DNA from: Caryophanales bacterium UBA2253
GTDB taxonomy: Bacteria; Bacillota_I; Bacilli_A; ML615J-28; CAG-698
DNA length: 33,115 nucleotides
NCBI GenBank assembly: GCA_002347755.1
Contig: DDXT01000066.1
Coordinates: 1-33,115 of the forward strand
Direction: 5' to 3'
Shown one piece after another: positions 23,164-30,689 of this stretch; the stretch's first letter is position 1, and each line of letters begins with the position of its first letter. Under the pieces are notes generated by a model, which was given only the letters and a program-made list of their open reading frames with translations, searched no databases and was not told where the DNA came from. A program made the position numbers and the translations under genes.

Positions 23164-23193
23164 AAAAAAGCAAACGCGCGCTTGCGTTTGCTT
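23164..23193 (-). terminator. terminator of the ribokinase-metallopeptidase operon
   Basis: On the minus strand AAGCAAACGC and GCGTTTGCTT (10-bp perfect) pair around AAGCGC, followed by TTTT. It lies nine bases after the stop. Confidence 0.92.
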
Positions 23194-23201
23194 GTTCTTC
23201 T

Positions 23202-24236
23202 TCATTTCAAATAAAGAGTTTTTCCGAGGAAATCTCCGGATATCTTCAGAACTGATGTTCCTTTCGAAAACTGGACAATTCCTCCTTCTTCATACATTAA
23301 GAAATCCGGATTATACATTAAGTCGCCGATTCCGAAACTGTTAAGAGGATCAAATCCAAGCACGCGAAATGAGCCTTCACTAGGAATTTTTCCCTTAATG
23401 AATTCCTGAATTTTCGCGGTTTTTTCGGTTTGCGATTGGCGGACCATGGTTTCTATTTTCCGATCAAGAGGAATATGAACTGGGCTTTTTTCAAAATCAC
23501 TTCCAACAATTTCCAAAATGGTCCGGTTTTCCGAACCGATTTTGTGAAAAAAAGGACGGTTGCCGCTTTCCAAAACGAAACAAAGGGCGGTCCCGATGTC
23601 ATAAGAACATTTTCGAATCTTCAAAAGCCGATCCTTATTCAAAAGCCGGGTTTTTAACTCGGACAGCGCTGCTTTGATCCGGGTCTCGCTAATGGCCAAT
23701 AGAGCTTTTGTTTCAGCAAACTGAGCCAAGCCCTCAATGACTTCGATCCGGCTTTCATAATCATACTGTTTTGGAAAAAGCGCTTTTCGATTTAGCCGAA
23801 GGTTTTGAAATTCCCGGAAATTTGCTTCCGAAAATTCTTGAAGCAAATCGGCCAAAAGCCGGTTTTCCTGATGTTTCATCGATAAGTTTAAGGGTAGATA
23901 ATCATAAAACAAACCTTGGAATTCATTGGGAAAACGGTTCTCCTGACAATCATTTTGAAAAGCGTGAAACATTTCATGGATGATTTTCGAAGTCAGGATC
24001 CCAATATCATCAATCGGGGATTCTTTCAGGTTCCAAATCGCCAGTTTCTTTCCTTGGTAATCAATGGCGGTATTGCCAAGAAAGATTTCGCTTTTGGGTT
24101 CTTCGGAATCAGCAAGCCAAACCAGGCGGTCATCATAAATGGCAAACGGGTAGACTTTGAATCCCGGCCATAACTTTTCAAAATCCATTTTTTTTATTTG
24201 ATCGGCGACTTGATCATAAACGGCTCGCAGATTCAT
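23202..24236 (-). CDS. putative zinc metallopeptidase (HExxH), family not recognised
   Basis: A 344-residue soluble protein with no signal peptide. The motif IIHEMFHAF (H87-E88, H91) is a zinc-peptidase HExxH helix. About 75 residues later EVIEGLAQFAE supplies a likely third ligand (E168), the spacing and E-G-x-A form seen in gluzincins of the peptidase-MA clan. The N-terminal 80 residues include a strand-rich part (VYPFAIYDDRLVWLADS). The C-terminal ~110 residues may form a second domain ending in a β-rich SKGTSVLKISGDFLGKTLYLK. Its start overlaps the ribokinase stop as ATGA, so the two are co-translated. A metabolic or housekeeping role is not inferable. Confidence 0.7.
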   Translation of the reverse strand: MNLRAVYDQVADQIKKMDFEKLWPGFKVYPFAIYDDRLVWLADSEEPKSEIFLGNTAIDYQGKKLAIWNLKESPIDDIGILTSKIIHEMFHAFQNDCQENRFPNEFQGLFYDYLPLNLSMKHQENRLLADLLQEFSEANFREFQNLRLNRKALFPKQYDYESRIEVIEGLAQFAETKALLAISETRIKAALSELKTRLLNKDRLLKIRKCSYDIGTALCFVLESGNRPFFHKIGSENRTILEIVGSDFEKSPVHIPLDRKIETMVRQSQTEKTAKIQEFIKGKIPSEGSFRVLGFDPLNSFGIGDLMYNPDFLMYEEGGIVQFSKGTSVLKISGDFLGKTLYLK

Positions 24237-25159
24237 GCTTCCCCTCCCATTTTCCGAATGAATTCCTCGACTTCAGCTCGGGTGGGAAGGGCATCCATGA
24301 CATGCTCTTTGGTAACGGAAAGAGCCGCCGCCGCATTCGCAAATCGGGCCGCTTCAACCAAAGTCCTTCCGGATGCCCAACTGACGGCCAAAGCCCCATT
24401 AAAAACATCTCCCGCTCCGGTTGAATCCAAGCAATCCACATCCAATCCCGGGATGGTTGTGATTTTATTTTTCTCAATAATCACGGCGCCATTTTTTCCA
24501 CGGGTGACAATGATGGTTTTATTTAAAACTTGGAGCGATTCAATCAACCTGCTCAAACGCTCATGTGTCGTAAGAGCACAAATGGAAAGGGCTTCGCTTT
24601 CATTCGGGGTCAAAATCGTTACCCCGTCCAGGACTTCTCGGTCCAGAGGCTTCGCGGGAGCGGGGTTTAGGATCACTGGGACCCGATGCCGGTTGGCGAG
24701 GCGGATGGCTTGCTTAACAACCGGAATCGGGACTTCGAGCTGAAGCAAAAGAATCGAGGAATCAGCGATGACGTCTTCAAAATCATCAAGGTCTGGGGTT
24801 TTCAATTCCGAAGAAGCTCCCGGAAAAACAGTCACCCGGTTTTCGCCTTGCTTATCGGTTAGAATGACCGCATAGGCGGTTTTATGCCCAGATTTGACCT
24901 TCAGGTGAGGGATCACGCCCTGGTCGCATAAATACCGCTCACAGGCAATTCCGTAGCCGTCGTCACCGACCGCACTTAAAAAATGAGCTTTCCCCCCAAG
25001 ACGGCTGACCGCCACAGCTTGATTGAACCCTTTCCCGCCGGGTTCGGAATGAAAATCCCGGCTGACCAGAGTTTCCCCAAGGCGATGAAAATGATCAACT
25101 TTCATAAAAACAGACTCGCCGCTCAGACCAATGATGGCGATTTTTGGTTTCTTGTTCAT
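24233..25159 (-). CDS. ribokinase-like PfkB-family sugar kinase
   Basis: A 308-residue carbohydrate kinase of the ribokinase group. Near the N-terminus GGKGFNQAVAVSRLGG matches the first PfkB signature (GGKGxNQA in ribokinase). The C-terminal signature DSTGAGDVFNGALAV contains the catalytic Asp and anion hole. LNPAPAKPL and LTPNESEA are also ribokinase-like. It probably phosphorylates D-ribose at O5, but no ribose transporter or rbsD is present here, so another sugar or nucleoside is possible. GAGGAA precedes the ATG and the predicted transcript begins almost at that site. It overlaps the next gene by 4 bases. Confidence 0.85.
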   Translation of the reverse strand: MNKKPKIAIIGLSGESVFMKVDHFHRLGETLVSRDFHSEPGGKGFNQAVAVSRLGGKAHFLSAVGDDGYGIACERYLCDQGVIPHLKVKSGHKTAYAVILTDKQGENRVTVFPGASSELKTPDLDDFEDVIADSSILLLQLEVPIPVVKQAIRLANRHRVPVILNPAPAKPLDREVLDGVTILTPNESEALSICALTTHERLSRLIESLQVLNKTIIVTRGKNGAVIIEKNKITTIPGLDVDCLDSTGAGDVFNGALAVSWASGRTLVEAARFANAAAALSVTKEHVMDALPTRAEVEEFIRKMGGEA

Positions 25160-25176
25160 ATTAATTCCTCGGTTAT

Positions 25177-25205
25177 ATTGTAAACTTTATTCGGGTTTTT
25201 TTCAA
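25177..25205 (-). promoter_or_regulatory. promoter of the ribokinase operon
   Basis: Minus-strand -35 TTGAAA (25200-25205), 17 bases, -10 TACAAT (25177-25182). The start would be near 25170, so the leader would be only about 11 bases and begin at the ribosome-binding site. Confidence 0.72.
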
Positions 25206-25211
25206 GAAATG

Positions 25212-25239
25212 AAAAATAAAAACCCCGAAAATTCGGGGT
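25212..25239 (-). terminator. terminator-like hairpin before the ribokinase promoter
   Basis: On the minus strand the palindrome ACCCCGAA / TTCGGGGT exits into TTTTTATTTTT. It would stop any transcript crossing the spacer before the ribokinase gene. Confidence 0.75.
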
Positions 25240-25427
25240 CATCAGACTGATGACAAACCCCATTTCCAAAGATGGGGTTCGTTTATTTTCCCACAACTAT
25301 CTTGAAATAACAAAAAAACACTTTTTTAGACACGAAAAAGATATCTTTTTGGGGCCATTGTCCCATTTTATTACAAGAAAAAATGAGCGTTGTCTTTGTC
25401 AACGCTCTGACCCCGAAAATTCGGGGT
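25222..25427. repeat. hairpin-rich spacer with a duplicated 18-bp palindrome
   Basis: The palindrome ACCCCGAAAATTCGGGGT occurs identically at 25222-25239 and 25410-25427. Between them lie GTCATCA/TGATGAC (25238-25254), AACCCCAT/ATGGGGTT (25256-25279), a 16-bp perfect palindrome AAAAAGATATCTTTTT (25335-25350) and the terminator at 25378-25407. No gene is visible in the 277-base gap. The neighbouring stems share bases and so can pair in alternative ways. Confidence 0.8.
25378..25407 (-). terminator. terminator of the GCKR-like gene
   Basis: On the minus strand GAGCGTTG and CAACGCTC pair around a 7-base loop, followed by A and TTTTTT. It lies 30 bases after the stop, behind one copy of the 18-bp palindrome. 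Confidence 0.9.
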
Positions 25428-25436
25428 TTGAAAGAC

Positions 25437-27206
25437 TTATTTAATGTCTGCGTTCGGATCGAATCCCAAACGCCGCAAGGTTTCAACAACAAACGATTCG
25501 CGATATTCTTCTCCCGGTTTTCTTCCGTAATAAGATTTGAAGAATTCTTCGCAGGCCTGCTCGTAAGGGATCTTGGCCAAAGTGGAGATGATGCGAGTGC
25601 TGCGGTCAATCAGTTTTTTGTTTGAAGGAAAGACCTGAATCATCCAGTTTGACCAAACCCGACCCATTTTTGCCATGGTGGCAGTGCTCAAAAGGTTGAA
25701 GGCCAATTTGACCAACAGATGAGTCATCAGATCGGTGATGGTCCGCGGCAGTTTTACCGGAATCCAAATCTCGTTATCGTTTAGTTTGTGATCTGGGATG
25801 TCTCCCATCCGGATGACCAAACCGCCGTCAAAGTGTTTGACCTCTTCATTGAACCACTTCATCATTTGGCAGTTCGCCGAACCGTTGATGTCAATGGCGA
25901 CCAGTTGAGCCGGTTTTCGGGAATAACGGGACGGATCGGCTTCATTGCCGATGCAGTATTGCTCGATTTCATTTGATCCCAAAGCCGGAGGGTTGTCAAT
26001 GATGTCCTGAGAAGCTTTCAGGCGAATGTAATCAGCTTTGGACCAACCCAGCCCTTTGATCGGACGGCGAAAGACATGTTGCCAGGTTACGGAATTCGGA
26101 TAGAGCGGGTCTTTTACATAAGCCCAGCTGATTTGGCTGGTGTGATCCGCAAACTTCCGGAAAGGCGGCAAAGTGAAAGTCGGCTGACGTTCGGTGGTAT
26201 CGGTCATGATGTCCAACAGGTATTCGTGGGTGACATAAGTCACCAGTCCGTTGGCTTGGTAAGTCGCAGTTTCGTATTCAACGGCTTTGGCCAATCCTTT
26301 AAGCGGTTCGCCCTGGCCTAAAGTCTCCAACAATTGTTGATACATTTTGGAGTATTCCCTAAGTTCAAACGCGCCCTGACCGAGAACAGACAATTCATCC
26401 GCCGTCAGATTTTCTTTCAGCCAACGCCAACAAGCGACTTCGATCGCAGCGCCGATGGCCAACAATTCGACGGTCGTGACTTGCATCCGGGTTGATCCGG
26501 AAACCGCCATGTTTCCAACATACAAACTGATTTTTATGATGTTTTCGCGTTCGAAGACGACACGGACTCGGTCAAGATATTTGACCAAAATGTCTCGCGG
26601 ATTACAATAAATGTAATAAGTGGTGCAGCCCTGGTTGTCGGCTTCGATTACCGATCCGTTGATGCTCGCGGAAAGACCGCATTCGGACAAGCCGATGACA
26701 ACATCGCCGGGGCCGACTTTGGCTTCCTTGATCTGCTCGGCTCCAAAAGTCATGTAGTCTTCAAAGTTTTCGGCGGTCTTAACCAAAGCTCGGTCGCCGC
26801 CGGTCATGAAACTGTCGCATCTTTCACAATTTTCCAGGAACATTTGTTTTTTGGCGGGCAATTTTTGAATCAGCGAAGTCCAAAAATAACGCCAAGTTGC
26901 GCACAATTGAAGCGCCATTCGGCCGGATGCTCCGACGCTGGAAAACAGCAGAGTTTTCTTTTCGTCAATGACCCGTTTCATGTCAGCGACCATTTGCTTA
27001 AATTCCGGAGTTTCAAAAGCTTTGGCCGTAACAGCCGGAATATCGGTATCAGCCGATAAAATCATTTTTATTCCCGCGGCCGTGTCTTTCGCGATCGTTG
27101 CACTCAAATTACGGGTTCGGGGATTGGATTGTTCAGTCGGGATGACCCCCAAATGAAATTGTTTTTCATTCTCAATAAAATTTCTTGCCGCTTCTTTGTA
27201 ATCCAA
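25437..27206 (-). CDS. two-SIS-domain protein of the MurQ/glucokinase-regulatory-protein family
   Basis: A 589-residue cytosolic protein, about twice the length of MurQ and close to animal GCKR. The opening PTEQSNPRTRNLS matches the MurQ/GCKR start. SIS domain 1 (about 85-255) has SSVGASGRMAL (89-99), TGGDRALV (135-142) and VSGSTRMQ (235-242). A second SIS-like domain (about 310-490) is inserted before a MurQ-type C-terminal helical part, KLAFNLLSTATMAKMGRVWSN (about 500-520). Of the two catalytic glutamates of E. coli MurQ, the first (E83) aligns with T104 here, as in GCKR, while the second aligns with E146. Ether cleavage is therefore doubtful, and a sugar-phosphate-binding regulatory role is more likely. 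It starts at TTG, eight bases after GGAGG. It is monocistronic. Confidence 0.82.
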   Translation of the reverse strand: MDYKEAARNFIENEKQFHLGVIPTEQSNPRTRNLSATIAKDTAAGIKMILSADTDIPAVTAKAFETPEFKQMVADMKRVIDEKKTLLFSSVGASGRMALQLCATWRYFWTSLIQKLPAKKQMFLENCERCDSFMTGGDRALVKTAENFEDYMTFGAEQIKEAKVGPGDVVIGLSECGLSASINGSVIEADNQGCTTYYIYCNPRDILVKYLDRVRVVFERENIIKISLYVGNMAVSGSTRMQVTTVELLAIGAAIEVACWRWLKENLTADELSVLGQGAFELREYSKMYQQLLETLGQGEPLKGLAKAVEYETATYQANGLVTYVTHEYLLDIMTDTTERQPTFTLPPFRKFADHTSQISWAYVKDPLYPNSVTWQHVFRRPIKGLGWSKADYIRLKASQDIIDNPPALGSNEIEQYCIGNEADPSRYSRKPAQLVAIDINGSANCQMMKWFNEEVKHFDGGLVIRMGDIPDHKLNDNEIWIPVKLPRTITDLMTHLLVKLAFNLLSTATMAKMGRVWSNWMIQVFPSNKKLIDRSTRIISTLAKIPYEQACEEFFKSYYGRKPGEEYRESFVVETLRRLGFDPNADIK

Positions 27207-27250
27207 TTTAATTTCCTCCTCGATAAGATATCCAAAAAAATAACGAAGTT

Positions 27251-27279
27251 ATTATAACACAATCGCCGGTCGTTTGCAA
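27251..27279 (-). promoter_or_regulatory. promoter of the GCKR-like gene
   Basis: Minus-strand -35 TTGCAA (27274-27279), 17 bases, -10 TATAAT (27251-27256), with about 40 bases of leader to the TTG start. No clear terminator for the upstream HD-GYP gene is seen between 27280 and 27323, only A/T-tract pairing, so some read-through is possible. Confidence 0.83.
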
Positions 27280-27323
27280 CCAACTTTTGAATGAGAAAAT
27301 TTTTGAAACAAAATGGAAAAAAA

Positions 27324-29327
27324 TTAAATTTTTGTACCCTTTTTCCGATAGGCTTCAACAAATTTTTTAGCCATGTCTGGATCAAATTGGGTCCCGGCAC
27401 CATTGATTATTTCGTTGAAAGCATATTCCTCGTCAAAAGGTTCGCGATAAGGGCGTTGGGCGGTCATGGCGTCGAAAGCATCGGCGATGGCGATGATTCG
27501 GGCCCGGAAAGGGATTTGGGTCCCTTTCAAGCCGCGCGGATAGCCGTTGCCGTCCCAACGTTCATGATGAGACAAAATGTCTTCCGCGATTTCCGCGTAC
27601 TCTGAGGAAGTCAGTAAAATCCGATATCCGATCTCAGGGTGACGCTTAATCTCGCTCCACTCGGCTTTCGTCAATTTCCCCGGTTTGTTCAGAATGGCTT
27701 CATCAATGCCAATTTTTCCGATGTCGTGAAGATTACCGATCAATTTCAAAAGATGTATCTCATCTTGGCGAAGATCCAAGGCCTGGCCGATCAGCTGACA
27801 AATGTTGCTGACCCGAGTCGAGTGGATTTCTTCCCGCCGGTTTTTCACATGCAAAATATTGAGAATGTTCCGGATGGATTCATTTCGCGAACTGGATGCC
27901 TCGAAAAGTTTATTTCGGTACATTTTCGCTTCCGCCCGTTTGATCACTTCGTCAGTCAGATCCCCTTTGTTCTTCTCTTCGATCCCGAAGGAAACGGAAA
28001 CCAACATGCCATTGATCTGTTCTTGATCCAACAAAGCTTTGCATGAATCGACGATCTCATGAGCTTCCTTCTCAGAGACTCCCTCCAGAAAAGCGGTAAA
28101 TTCATCCCCTCCGACCCGCATCAAACGATGGGGTTCGGGAAGGCTTTTTTGAACGATTTGGGAGACTTTAACCAGCATTCGGTCCCCGGCGTGGTGGCCA
28201 AAAGCATCGTTCATGATTTTCAACCCGTTGATGTCCAACAAAATGATGGTTCCTTCGGCGTCCGGATCTTTTTCAATCCTGGCCATTTCGTCTTCAAAGT
28301 ATCTTCGGTTGGGAAGTCCCGTCAGAACATCGTGGTAGGAAAGATGGCGGATGACATCTTCGCTCTTTTTTTGGGCGGTGACATCATGCGAGAAAATGGT
28401 TACTCCAACAATCGATTTGTCATTGTCATAAAAGGGCGCATACATGGATTCGTAAAATTTTCCGGGAGTGGTTTCAATCTCGGAGATGACGGTATGGTCG
28501 ATTCCCATAAAAGCTTGGTCGATCTCCCTTTTAAGTTTGTTTCGAAAAACTTCGTTTTCGACGCAGGTCAAATAATTCATTCCCTCTCTGACCTCGATCC
28601 CATAATATTTGAACATCTCGGTTTGGTGAAACCGGTTGAAAGTCAAATATTCATAATTTTTGCCAATCGCGTAAATTTCCATGGCTTTGGGACTGTCAAT
28701 GGAAGACTGAAGCAAAACCTTTTGTTTCTTTATGGTTCTTTCGGCGTCCAAACGATTGTTTTGGCGTTGGATCGCCAAAGCCAAAACAGCGGTAGCAATC
28801 GGAAAAAACAGTAAGAAAGGAATCCATATCCTGGAAATGACCTCGAAAGCTTTCGGCCAAGGTATGGCCAGTTGGCACAGGACCACCACGACATGAACAA
28901 CTAGTCCGAACAAATAAAATTCAAGAAATTTTCCCGTTTTCGGAAAATGTTTGGCTAATTTCAAACCTCGCCAAAAAATACCGATCAAGGCCGGCAAGGC
29001 AACGGACAGCATCCCCGCAACAACGCCATCACCGCCAACATATAAACGATAACTCATGGCAATCAAGGAAGCGATGATTGTGGTCGGCACACTAAAAAAG
29101 GCGCCGGTAATGCTGATAAGGACGCTCCGGGTATCAAAAATCAACCCTTCGGACAATTCAGAAGGGTTCATCATAATGAAAACGCAAAAAGCCCCGATCA
29201 AAAGACCAAGAAATACTCTTTTGGCCCAACCGACGGTTTTGGGCCTGACATCCGTTAATTCATAAATAAAAGCCAGGGCAAAAAGCAATATGATGTTGTT
29301 AACTAAATCCAGAATCATTTGTGGCAT
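27324..29327 (-). CDS. membrane sensor with 5TM(LytS-like)-PAS-GGDEF-HD-GYP architecture
   Basis: A 667-residue bifunctional c-di-GMP enzyme. Residues 1-185 hold about six hydrophobic spans with the 5TMR-LYT pattern FDTRSVLISITGAFFSVPTT and YRLYVGGDGVVAGMLS (65-108), known from LytS-type receptors. A short coiled segment and a PAS/PAC domain (about 203-320) follow. The GGDEF domain (about 323-475) has GGDEF at 406-410 but no RxxD inhibitory site before it. HD-GYP (about 480-660) is complete: HDIGK (534-538), HPEIG, HHERWDGNGYP and DAFDAM. It contrasts with the soluble paralogue at 5807-8404, which has the inhibitory site. The start ATG follows GAGGCGAGACG. It is a single-gene unit. Confidence 0.92.
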   Translation of the reverse strand: MPQMILDLVNNIILLFALAFIYELTDVRPKTVGWAKRVFLGLLIGAFCVFIMMNPSELSEGLIFDTRSVLISITGAFFSVPTTIIASLIAMSYRLYVGGDGVVAGMLSVALPALIGIFWRGLKLAKHFPKTGKFLEFYLFGLVVHVVVVLCQLAIPWPKAFEVISRIWIPFLLFFPIATAVLALAIQRQNNRLDAERTIKKQKVLLQSSIDSPKAMEIYAIGKNYEYLTFNRFHQTEMFKYYGIEVREGMNYLTCVENEVFRNKLKREIDQAFMGIDHTVISEIETTPGKFYESMYAPFYDNDKSIVGVTIFSHDVTAQKKSEDVIRHLSYHDVLTGLPNRRYFEDEMARIEKDPDAEGTIILLDINGLKIMNDAFGHHAGDRMLVKVSQIVQKSLPEPHRLMRVGGDEFTAFLEGVSEKEAHEIVDSCKALLDQEQINGMLVSVSFGIEEKNKGDLTDEVIKRAEAKMYRNKLFEASSSRNESIRNILNILHVKNRREEIHSTRVSNICQLIGQALDLRQDEIHLLKLIGNLHDIGKIGIDEAILNKPGKLTKAEWSEIKRHPEIGYRILLTSSEYAEIAEDILSHHERWDGNGYPRGLKGTQIPFRARIIAIADAFDAMTAQRPYREPFDEEYAFNEIINGAGTQFDPDMAKKFVEAYRKKGTKI

Positions 29328-29384
29328 CGTCTCGCCTCTTTCGATGTTTTCATCAAATAAATCGAATCCCCATCCCTTTATACA

Positions 29385-29393
29385 ATTATATCA
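29385..29393 (-). promoter_or_regulatory. -10 element of the membrane HD-GYP gene
   Basis: The minus strand reads TGATATAAT: an extended TGA plus consensus TATAAT, about 58 bases before the ATG. The -35 is not recognisable in the A-rich sequence upstream. Confidence 0.6.
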
Positions 29394-29565
29394 TTTTTTT
29401 TCATTTTTATCATCTTTTTTTGTGGACTTTCCGAACAGAGACCAGAACCTTGACAAGAACCAAAAAGACAGAACTGAAAAACCGAATCCAAAAATACCAA
29501 TTTGAGATTAGTTCAAGGAACCCCCTTCTTTTTTTATTCAATTTTCTGGTTATTTTTAGCCATAT

Positions 29566-29673
29566 TTACGACTTCAACAATTCGTATTTTCTGAGTCTCT
29601 GGTTTTTTTGCCGGTTCGATCCAAAAACAAACCGACAGAACGGCACTGGTGGTCCAAAGACCGGAGTTCTCAT
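29566..29673 (-). CDS. possible 35-residue small ORF
   Basis: From ATG 29673 the frame reads MRTPVFGPPVPFCRFVFGSN and continues with a basic tail ending LRKYELLKS. AAAGGAGG lies eight bases upstream, the strongest type of ribosome-binding site in the window, and a promoter lies at 29712-29740. The proline- and arginine-rich composition does not identify a family. A second frame through the same bases stays open longer (to 29534) and encodes a hydrophobic-then-charged peptide (SGLWTTSAVLSVCFW, later IRIVEVVNMAKNNQKIE) but has no own start codon. Coding is uncertain; a leader peptide or a non-coding RNA is possible. Confidence 0.35.
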   Translation of the reverse strand: MRTPVFGPPVPFCRFVFGSNRQKNQRLRKYELLKS

Positions 29674-29711
29674 TGGCTCATCCTCCTTTTTTATTTGGAT
29701 CCTCGGCGGCG

Positions 29712-29740
29712 ATTTTAACACCGATGTCTGATAAATTCAA
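29712..29740 (-). promoter_or_regulatory. promoter upstream of the small ORF
   Basis: Minus-strand -35 TTGAAT (29735-29740), 17 bases, -10 TAAAAT (29712-29717). Transcription would start near 29705, about 20 bases before AAAGGAGG. Confidence 0.65.
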
Positions 29741-29768
29741 TTACTTCTCCTAAAGACAGGAAGATCAG

Positions 29769-29794
29769 AAAAAAAGCCCTCCAATCAGGAAGGG
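29769..29794 (-). terminator. terminator of the flavodoxin/FMN-binding operon
   Basis: On the minus strand CCCTTCC and GGAGGG pair (one bulged T) around TGATT, followed by CTTTTTTT. The hairpin includes the stop codon of the FMN-binding gene. Confidence 0.83.
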
Positions 29795-30180
29795 TTTTGT
29801 TCAACAAGGGCGTTTTCGATGGCAAGAAGAATGACTTTGCTTGAGTAAGTGGCGCCGGCGATCAAATCCAGATCAAGGGTCTGTCCCGAAACGACTTGGC
29901 CGGTAATGACTTCCGCGGGTCCCCCTTGGCCGTTTTGGTGTTCAACGATGATAATTTCCGTAATTGCTCCCGATGCCACCGTAACATCCACTTTTACGAT
30001 GACCGGAAAGACGGAGTACTCGCCGCGATAAGTCCCATCCGGGACTTCCGTAATATTAACGTCTCCGATTTCTTGAGTTGTCAATTTCTCAAGATTTTTT
30101 TGCATGACCCCGACCAGAACCACGATGGCAATGACCAGGCAAACCAAAGATCCAAAAATGATGATCAGGGCTTTCTTCAT
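29785..30180 (-). CDS. membrane-anchored FMN-binding domain protein
   Basis: A 131-residue protein with one N-terminal membrane anchor (about residues 4-26) and an FMN_bind domain outside (about 45-128). Domain marks are DGTYRGEY (48-55), ITEIIIVEHQNG (73-84) and DLDLIAGATYSSKVILLAIENAL. The last contains the D-x-x-x-G-A-T pattern at which ApbE-type transferases attach FMN to a threonine, here T111 (A108 stands where S/T is common). It is probably a small extracytoplasmic redox carrier, as in RnfG/NqrC domains or extracellular electron transfer proteins. It starts 10 bases after the flavodoxin gene with GAGGAAG upstream. No apbE gene is in the window. Confidence 0.87.
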   Translation of the reverse strand: MKKALIIIFGSLVCLVIAIVVLVGVMQKNLEKLTTQEIGDVNITEVPDGTYRGEYSVFPVIVKVDVTVASGAITEIIIVEHQNGQGGPAEVITGQVVSGQTLDLDLIAGATYSSKVILLAIENALVEQNPS

Positions 30181-30190
30181 GGGTTCTTCC

Positions 30191-30655
30191 TCAAATCAAA
30201 CCCAGGACCGCATCGGTAAGCTGCTTAATTTCTTGATTTCGTTTTCGGTTTTTCCAATCAATGATCCCGGTTAAAATAACTTCAGCCCCTTTACTCTCAC
30301 AAAGCGACTTCATTTTGTTGATCGATGGTTTTCCGCTCATCCAAGCAAACGGAAAAAAATGCGTGACAAAACAAATTACTTTCCGCCCGGAAAGATCTGT
30401 CATCTGGTTCAAAAAAGTTGACATGGCCTTTGAAGGCTGAAAACCGTGAACCGGGGAAGCGAAAACCAACAAATCGTAACCCGCGATGGCGGGTGCCTTG
30501 ACCAACCGAACCGATTCGGCTTGCGGATTGTCCGGAGAAACTTCGATTCTTTCAAGGGATACTTGATTTCCCGATGCTTCCAAAGCCTTTTTTAAGGTTT
30601 CCGAAACCGAAAGCGTATTTCCGGTATTTGAATAATAAATGATGCCAATATTCAT
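30191..30655 (-). CDS. flavodoxin-like protein
   Basis: A 154-residue single-domain flavodoxin. The phosphate-binding loop is YYSNTGNTLSVSETL (residues 7-21, matching S/T-x-T-G-x-T). The second FMN-contacting segment is FASPVHGFQPSKAM, followed by a third loop near FVTHFFPF. Such proteins carry electrons via FMN or act as small NADPH-type reductases. Its co-transcription with the FMN-binding membrane protein suggests a short flavin electron-transfer chain across the membrane, which is inference. It is the first gene of the operon; AGAAGGAG lies upstream of the ATG. Confidence 0.86.
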   Translation of the reverse strand: MNIGIIYYSNTGNTLSVSETLKKALEASGNQVSLERIEVSPDNPQAESVRLVKAPAIAGYDLLVFASPVHGFQPSKAMSTFLNQMTDLSGRKVICFVTHFFPFAWMSGKPSINKMKSLCESKGAEVILTGIIDWKNRKRNQEIKQLTDAVLGLI

Positions 30656-30689
30656 ATGTTTAAACTCCTTCTCTTTCGTTACAAAGACA

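Larger units (their letters stand above)
29328..29784. other. 457-base gene-poor region
   Basis: Contains a likely -10 for the HD-GYP gene near 29385 and a possible promoter plus short ORF at 29566-29740. Bases 29394-29565 are AT-rich and homopurine/homopyrimidine-rich on one strand, with no recognisable RNA or protein gene. A 136-codon plus-strand frame (29321-29731) crosses it but lacks a ribosome-binding site and protein-like composition. Confidence 0.6.

Noticed and set aside
23080..23205. 42-residue N-terminal extension of HutH
   Set aside because: Low-complexity Lys/Phe-rich sequence that contains the hut promoter; the internal ATG at 23079 has the proper ribosome-binding site and standard enzyme length.
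27239..27253. Terminator-like hairpin AATAAC/GTTATT with T-run in the GCKR-like leader
   Set aside because: It overlaps the -10 box and predicted start site, so it could not fold in the transcript; stem is all A/T except one pair.
28059..28814. 251-codon plus-strand frame, and similar long plus frames (e.g. 8958-9680, 6212-6778, 32072-32737)
   Set aside because: They lie antisense to well-identified genes, lack ribosome-binding sites and show no family motifs; they are shadows of the real coding strand.
29566..29681. Selenoprotein reading through TGA in the M-S-Q-TGA frame
   Set aside because: The first ATG abuts the Shine-Dalgarno with no spacing, no SECIS-like stem follows the TGA, and the downstream frame has no redox motif.
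29321..29731. 136-codon plus-strand frame across the gene-poor gap
   Set aside because: No Shine-Dalgarno or promoter on that strand; phenylalanine-rich low-complexity translation from T-tracts; it conflicts with minus-strand promoter elements.
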